Shown here piece after piece: positions 34,482 through 42,399 of a DNA stretch of 64,000 bases. Both the position numbers and the translations under genes were made by a program. Where the stretch lies: assembly GCF_049985285.1 (NCBI RefSeq), contig NZ_JBNIEU010000004.1, forward strand, positions 62,001 to 126,000. Direction: 5' to 3'. The notes beneath the pieces are model-generated. The model did no database searches, was not told where the DNA came from, and was given only the letters and a program-made list of their open reading frames with translations. The stretch is from Aestuariirhabdus sp049985285. Lineage in GTDB: Bacteria > Pseudomonadota > Gammaproteobacteria > Pseudomonadales > Aestuariirhabdaceae. How positions within the stretch are numbered: position 1 is the first letter of the stretch; every line of letters begins with the position of its first letter.

Positions 34482-36137
34482 ATGTACAAATACGATGCTA
34501 TTGATCAGCAGATCGTGAACGATCGCGCCCGCCAATACCGGGGCCAAACTGAACGCTATCTCAATGGAGAGCTCAGTGACCCGGAATTTCTACCCCTGAG
34601 ACTGCAAAACGGCCTCTACGTGCAACGCTTCGCTCCCATGCTGCGTGTCGCTGTGCCCTACGGCATGCTCTCCAGCGAACAGCTACGCAAGATGTCCGCT
34701 ATCTCCCGCCGCTACGACAAGGGCTATGCCCATATCAGTACGCGCCAGAATATCCAGCTTAACTGGCCAGCACTGGAATCCGTGCCGGACATTCTAGACG
34801 AACTTGCAAGCGTCCAGATGCACGCAATACAAACCAGCGGCAGCTGCATTCGTAGCGTCACCTCCGATCACTTCGCCGGTGTTGCCGCTGATGAGCTGGA
34901 AGATCCACGCCCCTGGTGTGAGATCATTCGCCAATGGTCCACCCTGCACCCGGAATTTGCCTATCTACCGCGTAAATTCAAGATCGCCGTCAATGGCGCT
35001 GCTGAGGATCGCGCCGCCGTTGGAGTCCACGACATTGGCCTTACGCTGGTAAAAAACGATCAGGGCGAAACCGGTTTTCAGGTACAGGTCGGGGGCGGTC
35101 TCGGCCGCACGCCCATCATCGGCAGCGTCATTCGCGACTACCTACCCTGGCCTCAACTGTTAACCTACCTCGAAGCGATTCTGCGAGTCTATAACCGCTA
35201 CGGTCGCCGGGATAACAAATACAAGGCGCGTATAAAAATTCTGGTTAAAGCACTCTCCGCCGAGACCTTTGCTGAAAAGGTTGAGCAGGAGTGGGCCCAT
35301 TTAAATCAAGGCCCCGCCACCCTTTCCGAAGCGGAACTAAACCGGGTCAGCGCGTTTTTTGTCGCCCCGGACTACGCGGCTGATGCGGTCCCTGGCGCAG
35401 CGCAAGCGTGGCTAGCGAATAACCAGGAGTTTTCTCGCTGGTTCCAGCGCAACGTGACCGCGCACAAGGTCCCGGGCTATGCCGCAGTCACCATCTCCCT
35501 GAAGGCGACGGCACAAGCACCCGGCGACATCAGCGCTGAGCAGATGGATGTTCTGGCGGATCTGGCAGACAGCTACAGTTTCGGTGAACTTCGCACGACC
35601 CATTTGCAGAACATCGTGCTGGCTGACGTGCGTGAGGATCAACTATTAGAACTGTGGCAGGCGCTCAAAACTATCGAACTTGCGTCTCCCAATATCGGCA
35701 CGATCAACGATATGATCTGCTGCCCAGGGGGTGATTTTTGCTCGCTGGCAAACGCAAAGTCCATACCCGTGGCAGAAGCGATACAGCGTCGCTTTTCTGA
35801 TATTGAGAAGCTTTATGAAATTGGCGATCTCAGCCTTAATTTTTCTGGCTGCATGAACGCCTGCGGGCACCACCATGTCGGCAATATCGGGTTGCTGGGC
35901 GTCGATAAGAAAGGTGAAGAGTTCTACCAGGTTCAACTCGGCGGCAGCGCCAACCAGAACACGGCACTGGCAAAAATCATCGGCCGCGCATTTGGTAGGG
36001 ACGAGATCCCTGATGTCATCGAGAAACTGGTTAATCTCTACCTGGAGCGCCGTGAACCCAACGAGCAATTCATCGACACCTACAACCGCATCGGGATTGA
36101 ACCCTTTAAGGAGCGGGCCTATGCCAAAGTTGATTAA
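34482..36137 (+). CDS. cysI: siroheme sulfite (or nitrite) reductase
   Basis: 551 residues. Two homologous halves of the sulfite/nitrite reductase fold; STRQNIQLNWP near residue 88 is the ferredoxin-like half-domain motif. The cluster/siroheme cysteines are C-x5-C in CPGGDFC (about 413-419) and C-x3-C in CMNAC (about 457-461). The DUF934 gene that follows and the CysB-like box upstream favour assimilatory sulfite reduction over nitrite reduction. No CysJ flavoprotein is present, so electrons probably come from ferredoxin or another small carrier, as in Pseudomonas (inference). Confidence 0.9.
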   Translation: MYKYDAIDQQIVNDRARQYRGQTERYLNGELSDPEFLPLRLQNGLYVQRFAPMLRVAVPYGMLSSEQLRKMSAISRRYDKGYAHISTRQNIQLNWPALESVPDILDELASVQMHAIQTSGSCIRSVTSDHFAGVAADELEDPRPWCEIIRQWSTLHPEFAYLPRKFKIAVNGAAEDRAAVGVHDIGLTLVKNDQGETGFQVQVGGGLGRTPIIGSVIRDYLPWPQLLTYLEAILRVYNRYGRRDNKYKARIKILVKALSAETFAEKVEQEWAHLNQGPATLSEAELNRVSAFFVAPDYAADAVPGAAQAWLANNQEFSRWFQRNVTAHKVPGYAAVTISLKATAQAPGDISAEQMDVLADLADSYSFGELRTTHLQNIVLADVREDQLLELWQALKTIELASPNIGTINDMICCPGGDFCSLANAKSIPVAEAIQRRFSDIEKLYEIGDLSLNFSGCMNACGHHHVGNIGLLGVDKKGEEFYQVQLGGSANQNTALAKIIGRAFGRDEIPDVIEKLVNLYLERREPNEQFIDTYNRIGIEPFKERAYAKVD

Positions 36138-36606
36138 AAACCGCACCCTTATCGATGACGATTTCTCGATCAAGCAGTCGATTGAGGAGAGCACTCCCAA
36201 AGGTAAGGTTTTGGTCTCGCTGGAGGAGTGGCAATCACGGCGCGATGAGCTGCTACAATCGCCCGAAAACTATGGCGTATGGCTCAACACCGACGACGAA
36301 CCCGAACTTCTCGCTAACGACCTCAAGACTGTTCAGGTCATAGCGATTCGGTTCCCAACCTTTTCCGATGGCCGGGGTTACTCCCTGGCACGACTGCTGC
36401 GGGAGCGTTATGGCTATCAGGGAGAACTTCGCGCAATCGGCGACGTGCTACGCGACCAGCTGTTTTATTTGCAGCGTTGCGGGTTTGATAGTTTTTCTGT
36501 GCGCGAAGACCGGGACATCAACGACGCTCTGGAAGGGTTCAATGATTTTTCCGAGGTTTACCAACATTCCGTTGAGCAGCCCCTGCCGCTATTTCGCAGG
36601 CGTTAG
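36121..36606 (+). CDS. DUF934 protein, sulfite reductase partner
   Basis: 161 residues from the ATG at 36121 (AAGGAG 7 bases upstream), overlapping cysI by 17 bp. Motifs VIAIRFPTFSDGRGYSLARLLRERYGYQGELRAIGDVLRDQLFYLQRCGF are those of DUF934, split here across residues ~65-125. This family nearly always follows a CysI-type reductase. It is soluble, has no cofactor motif, and might stabilise or feed electrons to the reductase (inference). A longer frame running back into cysI (to 35875) is rejected on ribosome-site and length grounds. Confidence 0.88.
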   Translation: MPKLIKNRTLIDDDFSIKQSIEESTPKGKVLVSLEEWQSRRDELLQSPENYGVWLNTDDEPELLANDLKTVQVIAIRFPTFSDGRGYSLARLLRERYGYQGELRAIGDVLRDQLFYLQRCGFDSFSVREDRDINDALEGFNDFSEVYQHSVEQPLPLFRRR

Positions 36607-36622
36607 CTCATTTCAAAGATAT

Positions 36623-36653
36623 GCGGTGAACGGTACCTGGTACCGTTCACCGC
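36623..36653. terminator. 31-bp palindrome after the cysI operon
   Basis: Fifteen-base perfect arms, GCGGTGAACGGTACC and its complement, around a single T. It begins 16 bp after the DUF934 stop. No T-run follows, so it may be a terminator stem, a 3' stabiliser or a protein-binding palindrome. Confidence 0.5.
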
Positions 36654-36764
36654 GCCCCACATACAGGGGCTCTTTCTTCGCCCTGCTCAACAGGGCTTCG
36701 TTCATGGCCCTGCTCATGATAACCTGACTGCCTCTGTTTTTGCTCAAGGGATCGGCCACGCATC

Positions 36765-37931
36765 ATGGAAAGCGGTTCAATAGTTTTCTCATTTTTCCTG
36801 ATTTTCGCCGGAGCTGCCGTGCTCGCTTCGGTCGCTCTCTACACCCGCCAACCCCTGCTCATCGCCTATATTGTACTCGGCGCCCTCATCGGCCCCTCTG
36901 GCTTTGCACTCATTAACGATACCCAACTACTAAGCGATATCTCTCACGTTGGTATTATCTTTTTGCTGTTTTTGCTCGGTCTGGATATGCAACCGGCCCA
37001 CCTGGCCCATATGCTGCGAAAAACATCCTGGATCGGTATCGCCAGCTCAATCGTTTTCGCACTACTGGGTTTCGGCACCGGGACACTGTTTGGGTTTAGT
37101 GTAATGGAGTCCGTAATCATCGGTGCTGCGATGATGTTTTCCAGTACGATCATCGGCATCAAACTTTTGCCAACGACCGTACTGCACCACAAACACACCG
37201 GGGAGCTGGTGGTTAGTATCCTGCTGCTGCAAGATTTAATGGCCATTATGGTGCTTCTGTTTCTCTACTCTAACGAGGGAGATAGCCCCGGATTTGCCAT
37301 GCTTACCGCGCTGGTCGCGCTTCCCCTGCTGCTGCTCTTCGCCTTTGGCTTCGTAAAGTACCTTCTGCTGCCGCTGATGGCCAAGTTCGATCGCTTTCAT
37401 GAATACCTGTTCCTGATTGCTATTGGCTGGTGTCTGGGACTGGCAGAGCTCGCTCACGCCGTTGGCCTGTCGGCTGAGATCGGGGCTTTTATAGCCGGCG
37501 TGTCGGTGGCAACCAGCCCGATCGCCCAGTACATTGCTGTCAGCCTGAAACCCCTGCGAGACTTCTTCTTGATCCTGTTCTTCTTCTCGGTAGGGGCAAG
37601 TTTCAATCTTGCGCTGCTGGGTGATGTCTTCGTTCCCGCCCTAGTATTGGCGGTGCTAACGTTGGCCATTAAACCCTGGGTGTTCAAATTCTGCCTTGGC
37701 AAAAGCGGCGAAGATTCTGCAACCGGATGGGAGGTTGGATTTAGGCTCGGGCAAACCAGCGAATTCTCAATTCTGATCGCCTACATTGCAGCGTCGGCTG
37801 CCTTGATTGGTACCGAGGCGTCCCACGTCATTCAGGCGACCGCCATCATGAGCTTTCTGCTCTCCTCCTACATCGTCGTGTTTAATTTCAAATCCCCCAT
37901 TGCGGTCTCCGATCGCCTCCGTCGCGATTAG
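36765..37931 (+). CDS. CPA2-type cation:proton antiporter (KefB-like)
   Basis: 388 residues with about twelve helices. LIAYIVLGALIGPSGFAL near residue 32, FLLGLDMQPAHL (about 75) and the paired LGLAELAHAVGLSAEIGAFIAGV (about 225) are the Na+/H+ exchanger (KefB/CPA2) core. It ends directly after the membrane domain: the C-terminal RCK/TrkA-N domain of KefB/KefC (about 600 residues in all) is absent, so glutathione gating is unlikely. It probably exchanges K+ or Na+ for protons across the inner membrane. Single gene, ended by its own terminator. Confidence 0.85.
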   Translation: MESGSIVFSFFLIFAGAAVLASVALYTRQPLLIAYIVLGALIGPSGFALINDTQLLSDISHVGIIFLLFLLGLDMQPAHLAHMLRKTSWIGIASSIVFALLGFGTGTLFGFSVMESVIIGAAMMFSSTIIGIKLLPTTVLHHKHTGELVVSILLLQDLMAIMVLLFLYSNEGDSPGFAMLTALVALPLLLLFAFGFVKYLLLPLMAKFDRFHEYLFLIAIGWCLGLAELAHAVGLSAEIGAFIAGVSVATSPIAQYIAVSLKPLRDFFLILFFFSVGASFNLALLGDVFVPALVLAVLTLAIKPWVFKFCLGKSGEDSATGWEVGFRLGQTSEFSILIAYIAASAALIGTEASHVIQATAIMSFLLSSYIVVFNFKSPIAVSDRLRRD

Positions 37932-37954
37932 AATACGCATCGTTGATCCCCACA

Positions 37955-37982
37955 AAAAAGCCCGGCACTGGCCAGGCTTTTT
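37955..37982. terminator. bidirectional terminator between antiporter and acuI
   Basis: AAAAAGCC and GGCTTTTT outer arms with one internal mismatch and a GC-rich inner stem. It serves both convergent genes. Confidence 0.85.
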
Positions 37983-38003
37983 GTTACGTCAAACGCTCAG
38001 TCT

Positions 38004-38999
38004 CTAATCAATCCTGACCAAAACCCGACCCACAGCGCGGCCGCGGAAGATCAGCTCGATCGCATCGGGTAACGCCTCCAGCGGAATTTCACTAACAACC
38101 GAGTCCAGGCAGTCCAGCTTCCACTCGCCAGCCAGCCGCTGCCACACCCCCTGCTTGACCTCGATCGGTTGCTCGACGGAATCTACCCCGAGAAGATTCA
38201 CTCCACGCAGAATAAAAGGAAATACATTAGCCTGAAAATTAGGAGAGGCCACCATGCCACAACAGGCAACGCTACCACCATACTTAAGGGATTTAATGAT
38301 ATTAAAGAGAATATCCCCCCCCACGGTATCGACAGCACCCGCCCAGGTCTCCTTGAGCATCGGACGATCACTGCCCTCACTGATGGTATCTCGATCCACC
38401 ACGTTTTTCGCACCAAGATGAATCAGGCGGTCGACCATCTCCAATTTACCGGTGCTGGCCGCTACGTCGAACCCCAGCTTGGCGAGCAACGCCACGCTAA
38501 TACTGCCCACCCCGCCCGTAGCACCACTGACAAACACTTCACCCAGGTCCGGCTTCATTCCCGCTTTCAATAACTTATCAACGCACAATGCCGCCGTCAG
38601 TCCTGCGGTCCCCAGCACCATAGCCTCGCGTAAGTTCAAACCCCGAGGCAAAGGCACCGCCCACTCAGCGGGTATACGGATGTACTGGGAGAATCCTCCC
38701 GATGTATTCATGCCCAGGTCGTAACCCGTGACGATCACCTCATCGCCTGCGGCAAACAGCTCGCTCCCGGAATACTCAACAACCCCTGCGGCATCCACAC
38801 CGGGTGTATGGGGGTAGCTTCGAGTCACCCCTTTGTTTCCTTTTGCCGACAGTGCATCCTTAAAGTTCAGCGAGGAATATCGCACCCGAATCAGGAGATC
38901 ACCGGGTGGCAGATCATCAAACTGCCGCTCAACGACTTGCTGGCTAAAGAGACTCTCACCCTCCTTGCGTTCAACGAGCAGAGCTTTGAATCGGCTCAC
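38004..38999 (-). CDS. acuI: AcuI/YhdH-type quinone oxidoreductase (acrylyl-CoA reductase)
   Basis: 331 residues from a GTG with AAGGAGG 6 bases upstream. MDR-fold enzyme: the GroES-like N-terminal half contains SSLNFKDALSAKG and HTPGVDAAGVV, and the Rossmann half contains VSGATGGVGSISVALLAKLG near residue 153. No zinc-binding cysteine set is seen. These blocks are those of the YhdH/AcuI branch, which reduces acrylyl-CoA to propionyl-CoA with NADPH. With the prp operon in the same window this would let acrylate or DMSP-derived carbon enter the methylcitrate cycle (inference). Confidence 0.88.
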   Translation of the reverse strand: MSRFKALLVERKEGESLFSQQVVERQFDDLPPGDLLIRVRYSSLNFKDALSAKGNKGVTRSYPHTPGVDAAGVVEYSGSELFAAGDEVIVTGYDLGMNTSGGFSQYIRIPAEWAVPLPRGLNLREAMVLGTAGLTAALCVDKLLKAGMKPDLGEVFVSGATGGVGSISVALLAKLGFDVAASTGKLEMVDRLIHLGAKNVVDRDTISEGSDRPMLKETWAGAVDTVGGDILFNIIKSLKYGGSVACCGMVASPNFQANVFPFILRGVNLLGVDSVEQPIEVKQGVWQRLAGEWKLDCLDSVVSEIPLEALPDAIELIFRGRAVGRVLVRID

Positions 39000-39020
39000 G
39001 TTTCACCTCCTTGGTGTTTT

Positions 39021-39058
39021 ATCAAGAGTGCCCCATCAAGAGTGTCCCTATCAAGAGA
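39021..39058. repeat. three short tandem repeats between sohB and acuI
   Basis: ATCAAGAG occurs three times at 39021, 39035 and 39050, each of the first two followed by a TG[CT]CC-like tail; unit about 14-15 bp. The last copy includes the sohB stop codon. Confidence 0.7.
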
Positions 39059-40148
39059 ACAGGCGTACCTGCTGCACTCGGCTCCACCACTTTACAAGCA
39101 AACGGTCCGCCGACTGCTCGGCCGCCAATCCGAGTTTCTCAGGCAACGAGCGCTTGTAAACGTAACTAACCTGAAAAATATCATGATCATCCTTGAGGTC
39201 AAACAGATACTCATCACTGGTTTTTAGTTCATCGACCAGTTTTTCATCAAGGGCGCGCCTGCCAAACCACACCTCTCCTGTGGCGATCTTTTCCATATCA
39301 AGCTGCGGGCGATGTTCAGCGACAAACTCCTTAAACAAGCCATGAGTATCCTCAAGCTCCTCAATAAATTTTTGCCGCCCCTTCTCCGTATTTTCACCAA
39401 ACATCGTCAGCGTCCGTTTATGTTCTCCGGCGGTCAGTAGCTCGACATCCACGCTGTTCTTTTTGAGCAAGCGATGAAAGTTAGGCAGCTGGGCAACGAC
39501 GCCGATAGACCCCAATATCGCAAAAGGAGCCGCTAGCACTCTATCGGCGATACAAGCCATCATATAGCCACCGCTAGCCGCTACTTTATCGACCGCAACG
39601 GTCAGTGGGATGCCCTTGTTTTTGATGCGCTGCAACTGAGATGCCGCTAATCCATAGCTGTGAACCATTCCACCACCACTTTCCAGACGCACCAGGATCT
39701 CATCTTTGGGGCGAGCAAGACCCAGTACGGCGGAGATCTCCTCGCGCATGGTATCGACATCTGAGGCGCGAATATCACCGTCAAAGTCAAGCACATAGAT
39801 CCGGGGCTTTCCCTCCTCCCCCTCGGCCTCGGACTCTTCCGCCCCGCTGTCGGGTTTGGCCTTATGCTTTTTAGCGAGTTGCTTGGCGCGTTTTTTCTCC
39901 TGCTTATCCTCTTTCTTCTGCTGTTTCTGCTGAGCCTTAACCTGCTCCTCATCCAACACTTCGGCTTTTAGTTGATCCAACATGTCGCGATATTCATCAT
40001 TAAGACAAACGACTTCGAGCTGACCGGTGTGCCCGCCGCGCTTGCTGCGGCCAGCAATCGCAAAGATTCCCACTAAAAGGATAAGAACGCCAAAAATCAG
40101 GGTAAAGGTTTTTGCGAAAAAGAGGCCGTAATCGGCAAGAAATTCCAA
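39051..40148 (-). CDS. sohB: SohB, inner-membrane S49 peptidase
   Basis: 365 residues from a TTG with CGGAG 9 bases upstream; MEFLADYGLFFAKTFT matches SohB N-termini. One transmembrane helix (about 10-32) is followed by a highly charged Lys/Gln/Glu coiled stretch (about 65-115), then the ClpP-like protease domain. AASGGYMMACIAD near residue 190 holds the nucleophilic serine, and ILGSIGVVAQ lies just after. S49 enzymes use a Ser-Lys dyad to cut peptides in the membrane region. Substrate unknown. Confidence 0.92.
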   Translation of the reverse strand: MEFLADYGLFFAKTFTLIFGVLILLVGIFAIAGRSKRGGHTGQLEVVCLNDEYRDMLDQLKAEVLDEEQVKAQQKQQKKEDKQEKKRAKQLAKKHKAKPDSGAEESEAEGEEGKPRIYVLDFDGDIRASDVDTMREEISAVLGLARPKDEILVRLESGGGMVHSYGLAASQLQRIKNKGIPLTVAVDKVAASGGYMMACIADRVLAAPFAILGSIGVVAQLPNFHRLLKKNSVDVELLTAGEHKRTLTMFGENTEKGRQKFIEELEDTHGLFKEFVAEHRPQLDMEKIATGEVWFGRRALDEKLVDELKTSDEYLFDLKDDHDIFQVSYVYKRSLPEKLGLAAEQSADRLLVKWWSRVQQVRLFS

Positions 40149-40477
40149 GGTTTCGATCTCCGAAGGATATAAGAAAGTGCATCAAGACGGGCAGTTTATG
40201 TGAAACCCGGGCCTCCTGACAAACCCCTACGACTATAGATACTGATCTTGCTGCCACTGAGTAAACCAGGGCACAACAGCAGACCACAATAATTAAAACA
40301 AGCGTATGCTTTTTATTGACAGGGCAGGCCAATCCTCCTACTCTGCGAGTTGTTCGGTTCACTTACATTCCGCAACAAAGTACACGCGAGAGCTCAGATT
40401 TTTCTGATAACCGCCAACCCAACTGACCAATGGTGCAATGCACCCGAGCGTCAGCCTAACCGTTAAGGAACTAGAGA
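40149..40477. other. intergenic region between sohB and the SCP2 gene
   Basis: About 330 bp between divergent genes, so it should contain both promoters. I could not place convincing -35/-10 pairs, and saw no small coding sequence or RNA gene. Confidence 0.5.
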
Positions 40478-40795
40478 ATGCCTACAGTATCTGAAATCAT
40501 CGATCAAATGAAAGCCAAGTTTAATGCAGACGCCGCATCGGGCCTTGACGTCGTCTTTCAGTTTGATATCGAAGACGGAGACACCTACAACGTGACGGTT
40601 AAAGATGGCACTTGCGACGTTGCAAGTGGCGCTCACGATGCCCCCTCCGTGACTCTTATCATGAGCTCTGAGACCCTGATCGGCATCATGACCGGTGAAA
40701 CCGATGGCATGCAGGCCTTTATGTCCGGCCAGCTTCGCGCCGAAGGCGATATTATGCTGGCAACCAAGCTCGCCGACCTGTTTCCGGTAAGCTGA
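40478..40795 (+). CDS. SCP2 sterol-binding domain protein
   Basis: 105 residues with AAGGA 10 bases before the ATG. The whole protein is one SCP2 domain: DVVFQFDIEDGDTYNVTVKDG in the beta sheet, PSVTLIMSSETLIGIMTGETDGMQAFMSGQLRAEGD in the helical lid, ending in LATKLADLF. SCP2 domains bind fatty acyl chains or acyl-CoA; single-domain bacterial forms accompany lipid metabolism. Cytosolic, no signal peptide. Specific ligand unknown. Confidence 0.92.
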   Translation: MPTVSEIIDQMKAKFNADAASGLDVVFQFDIEDGDTYNVTVKDGTCDVASGAHDAPSVTLIMSSETLIGIMTGETDGMQAFMSGQLRAEGDIMLATKLADLFPVS

Positions 40796-40800
40796 TTGAC

Positions 40801-40831
40801 AAGGGGTAATAAGATCACCTTATTACCCCTT
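40801..40831. terminator. hairpin after the SCP2 gene
   Basis: AAGGGGTAATAAG (40801-40813), loop ATCAC, CTTATTACCCCTT (40819-40831): 13-bp perfect stem between convergent genes, without a long T-run. Confidence 0.65.
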
Positions 40832-40863
40832 ACCCCCCCTCTCAACCGACGCTGTCTATCGTG

Positions 40864-41511
40864 CTACTTCCAGCGTGCCAATGCAGTTTTAGCCGGTTCA
40901 TTCACCGCCACAACCTCCACCTTGTCGGCTTCAATATCCACCCGGTAGATCGCTTTGTCGACAATCGGTAAGTAGCTCGACGGCTCCAGACGCGCCTCCA
41001 CCAGAGAGTTGCCCCCCCCCAGCCGAATCCAGTTCCAGCTATCAATGCCGTAAGGGCTTACGACCAACGGATGCGCCTGGCGATCCGCTTGCTGTTCCTG
41101 CTCGATTGACAGGTAACGGGCGGTAATATCTGCGAGTCGATAGCCCGTACCAAGCCCTACGTCACGAAGCGTTGAGTTCCAGCGCAGCTGACGAACATCC
41201 ATACGCCACAGCTCGCCCTGCAGCTCGACCAAACTCTCACCGCCCCCGTTATTGGCAACAAGAGCGCTATAGCGTTGCTCTCCCTGCTGGGTAAAACTCA
41301 CCGTAGCAATGGTACCGACACCGGGCACGGAGGTATAACTGTATAGATCCCATCCCAGAAAACCGGTAACCGCGGCTCCAGCCAACACCAGCAACCCGGC
41401 GCTACCACGAAGCCAACCAATCAACCAACTCCTTCTGAGCAACTTGTATGCGACGTATAACAGCAACACTGCTGACAAGCCGACGCCGACGGCAACTCCC
41501 CCATAGATCAT
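40864..41511 (-). CDS. uncharacterised inner-membrane protein
   Basis: 215 residues from the ATG at 41511 (AGGGA 9 bases upstream); a GTG two codons earlier is closer than usual to the ribosome site. Two transmembrane helices (about 2-22 and 34-54) are followed by a ~150-residue soluble domain of mainly beta character (VGTIATVSFTQQGEQRYSALV, LVELQGELWRMDVRQLRW). Relatives in other gammaproteobacteria are annotated loosely as a cation/multidrug efflux pump, but the size and topology do not support a pump by itself. Divergent from the second TSUP permease. Function unknown. Confidence 0.75.
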   Translation of the reverse strand: MIYGGVAVGVGLSAVLLLYVAYKLLRRSWLIGWLRGSAGLLVLAGAAVTGFLGWDLYSYTSVPGVGTIATVSFTQQGEQRYSALVANNGGGESLVELQGELWRMDVRQLRWNSTLRDVGLGTGYRLADITARYLSIEQEQQADRQAHPLVVSPYGIDSWNWIRLGGGNSLVEARLEPSSYLPIVDKAIYRVDIEADKVEVVAVNEPAKTALARWK

Positions 41512-41616
41512 GGACACCTATCCCTATTGGCCTTGATATCGCTCGATTATGCGTTGTCATCGCCCAATTGGCCAGTTATGCTCTGCGCTTTTCGACCACG
41601 GAGTGACGAACTCAGC

Positions 41617-42399
41617 ATGATCGAGACTCTGTTTGGGTTCGCCCCGTCGTTATTCTTTATGTTGCTAGGGGTTGCCTTTCTGGCAGGTTTTATCGATGCG
41701 GTCGCCGGCGGAGGAGGACTATTAACCATTCCTGCGTTACTCACAGCCGGACTTCCGCCGCACACGGCACTGGGTACCAATAAGCTTTGCGCCTCATTCG
41801 GCTCGTTAACCGCCTCGATTACTTTTTACCGGCGGGGCATATTCAAACCAGCCTTCTGGCTAGCCGCAGCAGCAGCGACCGCTATAGGGGCCACATTAGG
41901 AACCGTTGCCGCAGCCCAGATCAGCGCCGACTGGCTGAATAAACTCCTCCCCCTGATCATCATCCTGACCGCGGTATACGCCCTGCTTGCGAAACCTCTC
42001 ACCGATGATAGCCAAGGCACCACTCCTCGTACGCACCCCAAACTCATACAGTGGCTGCAGGGGTTCGGTATCGGTTTTTATGACGGTATCGCCGGACCCG
42101 GCACCGGTTCATTCTGGACACTAAGCAGCATGTCTCTTTACCGCATGAACCTGCTGTTCAGCTCCGGTCTGGCCCGAGTCATGAATTTCATCAGCAACAT
42201 CGTTAGCTTGATCACTTTCGCGATGCTGGGACATGTAAACGTGGTGCTGGGAATCGGTCTCGGGCTATCGCTAATGGCGGGTGCCTACATTGGCGCCCGT
42301 TCAGCCATTAGCATGGGGAGTCGATTTATTCGCCCGCTATTTACCCTTGTGGTACTGGCAATCGCTTGCCGCCTGGTGTGGCAAAACTGGATAAACTGA
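41617..42399 (+). CDS. TSUP (YfcA-like) family permease
   Basis: 260 residues from the ATG at 41617; the frame extends to 41527 but the family starts with the first helix. GFIDAVAGGGGLLTIPALL near residue 26 and GFGIGFYDGIAGPGTGSFW near residue 150 are the duplicated TSUP motifs of the YfcA branch, unlike the shorter motifs of the TSUP gene at 23341. Eight hydrophobic helices are visible. Probably exports or imports an organic or sulfur anion; there is no contextual clue to which. Confidence 0.85.
   Translation: MIETLFGFAPSLFFMLLGVAFLAGFIDAVAGGGGLLTIPALLTAGLPPHTALGTNKLCASFGSLTASITFYRRGIFKPAFWLAAAAATAIGATLGTVAAAQISADWLNKLLPLIIILTAVYALLAKPLTDDSQGTTPRTHPKLIQWLQGFGIGFYDGIAGPGTGSFWTLSSMSLYRMNLLFSSGLARVMNFISNIVSLITFAMLGHVNVVLGIGLGLSLMAGAYIGARSAISMGSRFIRPLFTLVVLAIACRLVWQNWIN

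Noticed and set aside
34482..36137. Assimilatory nitrite reductase (nirB/nirA) as identity
   Set aside because: No nitrate-assimilation neighbours; DUF934 and the CysB-like box point to sulfite. Sequence alone cannot fully exclude nitrite activity.
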